From positions 744,001 to 808,000 of the forward strand of contig NZ_JADIJC010000001.1 in NCBI RefSeq assembly GCF_015278255.1: a DNA stretch of 64,000 bases, written 5' to 3'. Below, piece after piece: positions 58,445 through 64,000 of the stretch; the stretch's first letter is position 1, and each line of letters starts with the position of its first letter. The position numbers were made by a program, and so were the translations under genes. The notes beneath the pieces are model-generated. The model was not told the DNA's origin. It searched no databases and was given only the letters and a program-made list of their open reading frames with translations. This DNA comes from Microbacterium hibisci (GTDB lineage Bacteria > Actinomycetota > Actinomycetes > Actinomycetales > Microbacteriaceae).

Positions 58445-58669
58445 CGTTGAGCCCTCACGGAGATCGGCTTCGGGGTCTTCCGACACTCCCGGACCGCGAC
58501 CGCGACGTCAAGACGCCATCGCTCACCGGGGGCGCGCAGACAGACGCCTCTGTCCACCCGCGCATGTTCCTGGCAGGGTGGGATGTCCGACGTGCCCCTC
58601 GCCGATCGTCCACCGCCCGCGCGGCCACTCGATCGCCACCATCGCCGTTGAAAGGAAATCGTCCCTGCG

Positions 58670-60358
58670 ATGACTGCGCACTCCGCACCGCTGACCGCCA
58701 AGCTGAACGACCTCGAATCGCCGGAGTGGTGGCGCCAGGCGGTGGTCTACCAGGTGTATCCGCGGAGCTTCGCGGATGCCGACGGCGACGGCATCGGCGA
58801 CATCCGGGGCATCACCTCCCGCGTGCCGTACCTGAAAGAGCTCGGCATCGACGCGGTCTGGCTCAGCCCCTTCTACCCGTCGGCTCTGGCCGACGGCGGC
58901 TACGACGTCGCCGACTACCGCGATGTCGACCCGCGGCTGGGAACGCTCGACGACTTCGATGAGATGCTGGCGGCGCTGCACGACGTGGGCATCCGAGTCG
59001 TCGTCGACATCGTGCCGAATCACACCTCCGACCAGCACGCGTGGTTCCAGGAGGCGCTCGCGGCCGGGCGTGGTTCCGCCGCTCGGCGGCGCTACATCTT
59101 CCGCGAAGGCACCGGTCCCGACGGTGCAGAGCCGCCGGCGGACTGGGTATCGCTGTTCGGCGGGTCGGCGTGGGAACGCGTGGCGGACGGGCAATGGTAC
59201 CTCCACAACTTCGCCGTCGAACAGCCCGACCTCGACTGGTCGAACCCCGAGGTGCGCGCCGACTTCGTCAAGACGCTGCGCTTCTGGTCGGACCGGGGCG
59301 TCGACGGCTTCCGTATCGACGTCGCGCACATGCTCACGAAGGACTTCGTCGACCCCCTCCCCTCGCAGGCCGAGCTCGACGAGATGCCGCGCGACGGCAA
59401 CCATCCGATGATCGACCGCGACGACGTGCACGAGGTCTACGCCGAGTGGCGCGAGGTCTTCGACTCGTACGACCCGCCTCGCACGGCGGTGGCCGAGGCA
59501 TGGGTCGAGCCATCGCGCATCCCGCTCTATGCGCGCGCCGAGAGCCTCGGCCAGGCGTTCAACTTCGACCTGCTCGAGGCCGACTTCGATGCCGCCCAGT
59601 TCCGTCGCATCGTCAGCGACAACCTCGCGCTCGCCGACACGTCGGGATCTTCGACCACGTGGGTGCTGTCGAACCACGACGTCGTCCGGCACGCCACGAG
59701 GTACGGCCTGCCCGATGCCCAGCGCGACGAGAAGGGGCGCCCGACACGGAAGCACGGCAATGAATGGCTGCTGTCGGGCGGGGAGAGCCCCGCGCTCGAC
59801 GCGCGACGGGGGCTGCGCCGCGCGCAGGCGGCTACCCTCTTCGTGCTGGGCCTGCCGGGCTCGGCCTACCTCTATCAGGGCGAGGAGCTCGGCCTGCACG
59901 AGGTGGCCTCGATCCCCGACTCGCAACGCCAGGATCCGGTGTTCTTCCGCAGTCCCGGCGAGGACGTCGGGCGAGACGGATGCCGAGTGCCTCTGCCGTG
60001 GTCGGCATCGGGACCCTCGTTCGGCTTCGGCGAGGGCGATGCCCACCTCCCGCAGCCGTCCTGGTTCGCCGAGTGCGCCGTGTCGGCGGAGGACGACGAC
60101 CCGCGATCGACCCTCTCGCTCTATCGGCAGGCGCTGGCGCTTCGCCGGCTGCTGCAGACGCAGGAGTCGATCGCCTGGATCAACACGGGTCGTGACGACG
60201 TGCTCGGCTACCGGCGCCCGAACGGGTGGACGGTCGTCACCAACTTCGGCGAGGCTCCGTATGAGCTGCCCGTCGGCGGCGCGACGTCGCTCTCGAGCCA
60301 CCACTTCGAGGGGCGGGAGCTGCCCGGCGAGACCACCGTCTGGATCTCCGGCGCCTGA
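58670..60358 (+). CDS. GH13 alpha-glucosidase
   Basis: 562 aa. Alpha-amylase family barrel of the oligo-1,6-glucosidase/maltase kind: QVYPRSFADADGDGIGDIRGI with the calcium-type loop, VDIVPNHTSDQH, nucleophile D217 in GFRIDVAH, acid/base E276 in VAEAW, and D337 in SNHD. No signal peptide, so it acts in the cytosol on imported malto- or isomalto-oligosaccharides. No sugar transporter is adjacent. GAAAGGAAA lies 14 bases before the ATG. Confidence 0.94.
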   Translation: MTAHSAPLTAKLNDLESPEWWRQAVVYQVYPRSFADADGDGIGDIRGITSRVPYLKELGIDAVWLSPFYPSALADGGYDVADYRDVDPRLGTLDDFDEMLAALHDVGIRVVVDIVPNHTSDQHAWFQEALAAGRGSAARRRYIFREGTGPDGAEPPADWVSLFGGSAWERVADGQWYLHNFAVEQPDLDWSNPEVRADFVKTLRFWSDRGVDGFRIDVAHMLTKDFVDPLPSQAELDEMPRDGNHPMIDRDDVHEVYAEWREVFDSYDPPRTAVAEAWVEPSRIPLYARAESLGQAFNFDLLEADFDAAQFRRIVSDNLALADTSGSSTTWVLSNHDVVRHATRYGLPDAQRDEKGRPTRKHGNEWLLSGGESPALDARRGLRRAQAATLFVLGLPGSAYLYQGEELGLHEVASIPDSQRQDPVFFRSPGEDVGRDGCRVPLPWSASGPSFGFGEGDAHLPQPSWFAECAVSAEDDDPRSTLSLYRQALALRRLLQTQESIAWINTGRDDVLGYRRPNGWTVVTNFGEAPYELPVGGATSLSSHHFEGRELPGETTVWISGA

Positions 60359-60484
60359 CGGGCGCCGCACGCCGCCCCTCGACGCGGCCGAACCCGGCGG
60401 CGTCAACTCGTGGTCCGCGGGTGAGGAGCCGATGCTCGCTCACGCCGGCCCGCTCGGCAGGCGCGGCCGGCGGCGTTGCACCGT

Positions 60485-60736
60485 TCACGCCGGCGCGAAC
60501 CTGCTCTCGCAGTCGGGCGAGAACACCCGCCTCGTGCCGGCAGGAGTGCGCTCGAGTGCCGCCGGAGGACGCACCGGGCGGCGCTCGAGATTTCCACCGC
60601 AGTTCGGGCACGCCCGTCTGGGGAAGCGCGCGGCGCACGCGGGGCACCAGGTGCACTCGAACGTGCAGATGTAAGCCTCGGCATCCGCCGCAAGGTCGCG
60701 GTCGCAGCACTCGCAGCTGGGTCGGATCTCGAGCAT
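60485..60736 (-). CDS. DUF1272-type cysteine-rich small protein
   Basis: 83 aa. Begins MLEIRPSCECCDRDL and contains CxxC-type pairs up to CPNCGG, eight cysteines in the first 50 residues, matching DUF1272, probably a zinc-binding domain. The C-terminal 30 residues extend beyond the domain and end FSPDCESRFAPA. Function unknown. Convergent with the glucosidase. Confidence 0.8.
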   Translation of the reverse strand: MLEIRPSCECCDRDLAADAEAYICTFECTWCPACAARFPRRACPNCGGNLERRPVRPPAALERTPAGTRRVFSPDCESRFAPA

Positions 60737-61008
60737 CCCCCGAGCGTAGGCCCGCGTCCGGCGCGGCGCGCATCACCACCGGTCGATCTTCGTCCGAATC
60801 CCGCCACCCGCAGCATCCCACGGCGTTCCCGCACGATCGGCGGGCATCCGCGATCCGTGCCCGAACACGGGGTCGTCGGCCACCTAGGTAGTGCGCACCC
60901 ATGGGATGGCTGTTCCCTAAGGGCTATCGCCAATCGACGCGGTTTCCGCCCGGTGGGACAGTGAGAGCACCCGGGGCATCGTCTCTGATCACGGCTTGTG
61001 AGGTTGTC

Positions 61009-62355
61009 ATGAACATTCGTCGATCCCTCAGCATCGTGGCAGTCGCCGTCATCGCATCGGTGACCATGGCCGGCGCCGGCGCCTCGGCGGCACCGCCGAC
61101 AGAGGCGGGTGCGACGGCAGTCACAAACTGGAACAGAGTCGCACTCTCGACACTGGGCGCCATCCCCGGACCCGACGGCGGCGCGCCGCCGGCATTCCAG
61201 ATCAACATGGGCATGACCCAGGGCGCCGTATACGACGCGGTCAACGCCATCGGCCCCAAGCGCCATCAGCCGTACGTGCTCAACGTGCGCTTCGGGGCCA
61301 AGGCATCCGTCGATGCCGCTGTGGCCACCGCGGCGTACGAGATGCTCACCGAGCTCGTCTCCACCGCACCCGAGCTCGCCCCGTTCCCCGGCAGGGCGGG
61401 GCTGCTCGCGGGGCTGGCTGCGGAGTACAAGGCGTCGATGGATGCCGTCGCCGACGGCAGCTTCGAGCAGCAGGGCGTCGCCGCGGGCCGCGCGGCAGCC
61501 GACGCGATGCTGAAGGCACGCGAAGACGATGGACGGTTCGGCCCGTCGCAGTGGGTGCGCAACCCCGCGCCGGGGCACTGGTCGCCGCTCCTCAACGCGT
61601 CGGGGCAGGAGGTGCTCGACCCCACACCATGGGCGGGTGGCGTGGATCCGTTCTTCCTCGACAGCCCGTCGCAGTTCCGCACCGCTGCACCGCCCGCGCT
61701 CGACAGCGCGGCATACGCGGCCGAGGTCAACGAAGTGCAGCTGATCGGCAGAGCGGTCGGGTCGACGAGGACGACTCATCAGACCTATGTCGCTCAGTGG
61801 TGGCAATGGGCGCCGATCATCGCGTGGAACGACGTCGCCCGGTCGCTGATCGAGCGGAACAGCCTTTCCGCCGCAGACGCGGCCCGACTGCTCGCGCTCG
61901 AGAACCTGAGCGGGGCCGACGCCGCCATCAACTGCTGGAACGACAAGTACCACTACGACTTCTGGCGGCCGTGGAACGCGATCCATCGCGCCGGCGAGGA
62001 CGGCAACGCGGCGACGATCGCCGACCCCGGCTGGAGTGCACTGATCACCGCCCCGTACCCCGACCAGCCCTCTGGGCACAACTGCCTCGACGGTGCGCAT
62101 GTCGCCGTTCTGCGCATGTTCTTCGGCGATGTGATCGACGATGGCTTCACGATGACGAGCTCCTCGACGTTCCTCCCGACCGGCGCTGTGAGGGACCGCA
62201 CGTTCGGGTCGTTCTCGCAGCCGCTGGCCGAGCTCATCGAGGCCCGCATCTGGGCGGGACTGCACTTCCGCCACGCGGACGTCCAGGGTCAGCTGCTCGG
62301 CATGAACGTCGCGCAGTACGCGGCCGCACATCACCTGCAGCCGGTCGGTCGCTGA
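61009..62355 (+). CDS. Secreted vanadium-dependent haloperoxidase-like protein (PAP2 superfamily)
   Basis: 448 aa from ATG 61009 with GAGG upstream. Residues 1-27 are a signal peptide cleaved after ASA. The all-helical PAP2/chloroperoxidase core shows the vanadate/phosphate-site motifs KYHYDFWRPWNAI (K-x6-RP), QPSGHNC (PSGH) and, near the end, ARIWAGLHFRHADVQG (R-x-H-x-D type). The family oxidises halides or acts as phosphatase; the activity cannot be settled by these motifs. Convergent with the former ssrA side, sharing the terminator at 62386-62425. Confidence 0.88.
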   Translation: MNIRRSLSIVAVAVIASVTMAGAGASAAPPTEAGATAVTNWNRVALSTLGAIPGPDGGAPPAFQINMGMTQGAVYDAVNAIGPKRHQPYVLNVRFGAKASVDAAVATAAYEMLTELVSTAPELAPFPGRAGLLAGLAAEYKASMDAVADGSFEQQGVAAGRAAADAMLKAREDDGRFGPSQWVRNPAPGHWSPLLNASGQEVLDPTPWAGGVDPFFLDSPSQFRTAAPPALDSAAYAAEVNEVQLIGRAVGSTRTTHQTYVAQWWQWAPIIAWNDVARSLIERNSLSAADAARLLALENLSGADAAINCWNDKYHYDFWRPWNAIHRAGEDGNAATIADPGWSALITAPYPDQPSGHNCLDGAHVAVLRMFFGDVIDDGFTMTSSSTFLPTGAVRDRTFGSFSQPLAELIEARIWAGLHFRHADVQGQLLGMNVAQYAAAHHLQPVGR

Positions 62356-62385
62356 CAGGCGCGCCGCTCGGCCGACAGGACGAGA

Positions 62386-62425
62386 AAGGCCTCGGCCCCG
62401 CGACGAATCGCGGGGCCGAGGCCTT
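62386..62425. terminator. Strong bidirectional terminator
   Basis: An 18-bp perfect stem (starts AAGGCCTCGGCCCC) around loop CGAA. On the minus strand it is followed by TCTCG after CCTT, and it lies 20 bp beyond the ssrA-like 3' end, the place where a tmRNA terminator is expected. On the plus strand it serves the haloperoxidase gene. Confidence 0.88.
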
Positions 62426-62444
62426 CAACTCTGTGACAGCGGCT

Positions 62445-62465
62445 GTGGAGATGGGGGGAATCGAA
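62445..62465 (-). other. ssrA (tmRNA) 3'-end fragment, probable island attachment site
   Basis: Read on the minus strand this is TTCGATTCCCCCCATCTCCA plus C: the T-loop, 3' T-stem strand and acceptor strand of actinobacterial tmRNA. The 5' T-stem strand does not match (GGCAGAA instead of a G-run), and nothing to the right resembles the tmRNA body. Only the 3' part that integrases use as core site is present. Confidence 0.65.
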
Positions 62466-62818
62466 TTCTGCCGACGCCTCCACGCCGGTTCGCGAGATCG
62501 GCCCCAAACTCCCGGAATTACGCGGCTTTTCGGGCCTTCTCGAACCGTCCCGAGCTGTCTGGATCGGTGCCGATTCTCCTCGAATGTGGGCAAATTGTGG
62601 GCAAATCGGATGCCGCACTCCCCCGCACGCTCAGATTGCGGCGCCCCGACAGTCGGCCGGGTGAGTGGTCGGGGTCGGCGTAGTGCCCAGAGCGAGCGGT
62701 TGGTAAGCGGAGCGCGGAGCGCGGAGTCTGCAAAGAGCGAGCGGCGGGACCGGAGCCGGGCCCGAGCACTATCCTCTCGCTGTCGGAGCACTCATCGAGG
62801 TGTCATCTCGATCGCGTC
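62466..62818. other. No recognisable gene between the ssrA fragment and the insertion sequence
   Basis: About 350 bp. It contains GTGGGCAAATTGTGGGCAAATC (62586-62607, a direct 11-bp repeat) and several GAGCGAGCGG-type repeats near 62700-62750. Frames are open on both strands but look like chance ORFs. Such sequence often flanks an attachment site; no integrase was found. Confidence 0.4.
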
Positions 62819-62824
62819 GCTAGC
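62819..62824 (+). repeat. Target site duplication, left copy
   Basis: GCTAGC directly before the left inverted repeat; identical to 63916-63921. It fits the NCTAGN target known for IS481. Confidence 0.85.
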
Positions 62825-63915
62825 TGTAGTTCCCCGACACGTTGTGAACGTGTGAGTTAGGCGAAGACCTCCGGGACGATGTGGGTACCACCCTCACATC
62901 AGATCCACGGAGGTCTTCGTGACTCACGCTAATGCGCCTTTGACGCCGGAGGGGCGTCGTCGTCTTGCTGTTCTGATCGTCGATCGGCGCTGGCCATTGC
63001 GGCGGGCGGCGGAACGGTTCCAGTGCTCGCCGGCTACGGCGAAGAAGTGGGCGGACCGGTATCGGGCCGGTCTGCCGTTGAGCGACCGCAACTCGAGGCC
63101 GCTGACGTCACCAAACCGGCTGCCGCAGCGGACGGAGCGGCGGATCGTGTCGTTGCGGTTCACGCGGCGGTGGGGACCGCATCGGATCGCGTACCACCTG
63201 GGGTTGCACCGCTCGACAGTCGGGCGGGTGCTCGCCCGCTTCCGGATGCCGAAGCTCGCGCACATCGACCAGGCCACCGGGCTGCCGGTGCGCACTTCGA
63301 AGCCGCAGCGCTACGAGGTCAACAAGCCCGGTCAGCTGGTGCACGTCGACATCAAGAAGCAGGGCCGAATCCCGGACGGCGGGGGCTGGCGTGTTCACGG
63401 GAAAGGTTCCGTGCAGGACCTCGTTGCCGGAGCTGCTCGGGGACGCGCGACGCGCGCCGGCGCGGTAGGCTCGCGCGGCTACCGGTTCCTGCATCATGCC
63501 GTCGACGACTACTCGAGGGTGGCGTATTCGGAGATCCTCGATGACGAACGAAAGGAGACCGCCGCAGGGTTCTGGACCCGCGCCAACGCATTCTTCGCGC
63601 AGATCGGCGTGAACGTCACCGCCGTGATGATGACAGACAACGGCGCCTGCTATCGCTCACACGCGTTCGCAGACGCGCTAGGCGAGATCCGACACAAGTG
63701 GACGAGGCCGTACCGCCCGCAGACCAACGGGAAAGTCGAGCGGTTCAACCGCACCCTCGGCACCGAATGGGCCTACGCGAAGTCCTACGCCAGCGAAGCC
63801 GAGCGCGCCAACGCTTACACGGCCTGGCTCCATCACTACAATCACCACCGACCCCACACCGGCATCGGCGGCCAAACGCCCTCAGCCCGCGTTCACAACC
63901 TCACGGGGAACTACA
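62825..63915 (+). mobile_element. IS481-family insertion sequence (1091 bp)
   Basis: Terminal inverted repeats of 26 bp: left 62825-62850 begins TGTAGTTCCCCG and ends TTGTGAACG; right 63890-63915 is its complement except for five central positions. Ends are TG...CA. One transposase gene fills the element, and 6-bp direct repeats GCTAGC flank it. It appears intact and so possibly active. Confidence 0.93.
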
Positions 63916-63920
63916 GCTAG
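62919..63920 (+). CDS. IS481-family transposase (DDE)
   Basis: 333 aa, GTG start 62919 with GGAGG 5 bases upstream. N-terminal helix-turn-helix for end binding (RRAAERFQCSPATAKKWADRY), a second helical part, then the DDE integrase core: D in LVHVDIKKQGRI, D in MMTDNGACYRS, E in NGKVERFNRTL. The stop codon TAG at 63918-63920 is not part of the element but lies in the target duplication GCTAGC, so each insertion must meet a suitable target to end the protein at this point. Confidence 0.95.
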   Translation: MTHANAPLTPEGRRRLAVLIVDRRWPLRRAAERFQCSPATAKKWADRYRAGLPLSDRNSRPLTSPNRLPQRTERRIVSLRFTRRWGPHRIAYHLGLHRSTVGRVLARFRMPKLAHIDQATGLPVRTSKPQRYEVNKPGQLVHVDIKKQGRIPDGGGWRVHGKGSVQDLVAGAARGRATRAGAVGSRGYRFLHHAVDDYSRVAYSEILDDERKETAAGFWTRANAFFAQIGVNVTAVMMTDNGACYRSHAFADALGEIRHKWTRPYRPQTNGKVERFNRTLGTEWAYAKSYASEAERANAYTAWLHHYNHHRPHTGIGGQTPSARVHNLTGNYS

Positions 63921-63921
63921 C
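63916..63921 (+). repeat. Target site duplication, right copy
   Basis: GCTAGC directly after the right inverted repeat; supplies the TAG stop of the transposase. Confidence 0.85.
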
Positions 63922-64000
63922 GTCCCGAACACGACACGTAGCGTGTCGTTCCCTGGATCTCTCGTAACCTGCGAGCGATCGCCTCCCCCGGGTAGAAGGA

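Noticed and set aside
62466..62818. Integrase gene remnant beside the ssrA fragment
   Set aside because: Frames are open on both strands, but no tyrosine recombinase motif (R...HxxR...Y) could be found.
63931..63949. Terminator after the insertion sequence (ACGACACG hairpin)
   Set aside because: 8-bp stem with a 3-nt loop, no T tract, and the flanking genes to the right are outside the window.

Overview
The window is high-GC actinobacterial chromosome, most likely Microbacteriaceae and probably Microbacterium. The grounds are the strong GC bias, frequent GTG starts, the recurrent GCATCC/GGATGCC word inside genes, several promoters whose -10 hexamer lies directly against the start codon, and the gltX, ilvE, leuB, serA, ilvCNBD, otsBA gene complement. 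This assignment is inference from style and gene content; no database was searched.

Left part (1-2290): a loosely packed, accessory-looking stretch with the end of a fatty-acid desaturase, a GAF-ANTAR regulator, a MarR-like regulator and two small unknown ORFs. It stops at the 3' side of tRNA-Gln(CUG). From 2291 to about 34,300 lies a housekeeping region: gltX; a LysR-controlled group that looks like D-amino-acid use (class V aminotransferase, N-acyl-D-amino-acid deacylase, RidA, DSD1-type PLP lyase, MFS carrier); FAH-family hydrolase; ilvE; leuB; a DHA2 drug-exporter/TetR pair; serA; two small membrane proteins; a peptidoglycan-binding protein; two secreted metallophosphoesterases; cutC; ilvC-ilvN-ilvB-ilvD; and otsB-otsA. 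The ilv, leu and ser genes together give branched-chain amino acid and serine synthesis, all on the minus strand.

Middle part (34,400-48,800): ketone-body and hydroxybutyrate metabolism. Thiolase and both subunits of a 3-oxoacid CoA-transferase form one unit, divergent from an IclR regulator. Next comes a nine-gene minus-strand unit (livK-type binding protein, two ATPases, two permeases, acyl-CoA ligase, TetR, 3-hydroxybutyrate dehydrogenase, alpha/beta hydrolase) in which almost every stop and start overlap. Together they could import a hydroxyacyl compound, free or activate it, oxidise it to acetoacetate, load CoA and split it to acetyl-CoA. A MarR-MFS pair is divergent from this operon, with a 26-bp palindrome in between.

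Right part (48,800-62,430): mixed single genes, including tRNA-Lys(CUU), a leaderless hisN, two lipoproteins, YaeQ-like, NUDIX, an unusual zinc-ribbon SDR-like protein lacking the catalytic tyrosine, a quinone oxidoreductase, a LysR-controlled orphan fumarate-reductase-type flavoprotein, a GH13 glucosidase, a DUF1272-type protein and a secreted vanadium-haloperoxidase-like enzyme. Beyond 62,430 the chromosome changes character. A 20-bp piece matching the 3' end of tmRNA (ssrA) is present without the rest of the gene, followed by unassigned DNA and an intact IS481-family insertion sequence with a GCTAGC target duplication. I read this as the edge of a genomic island integrated at ssrA.
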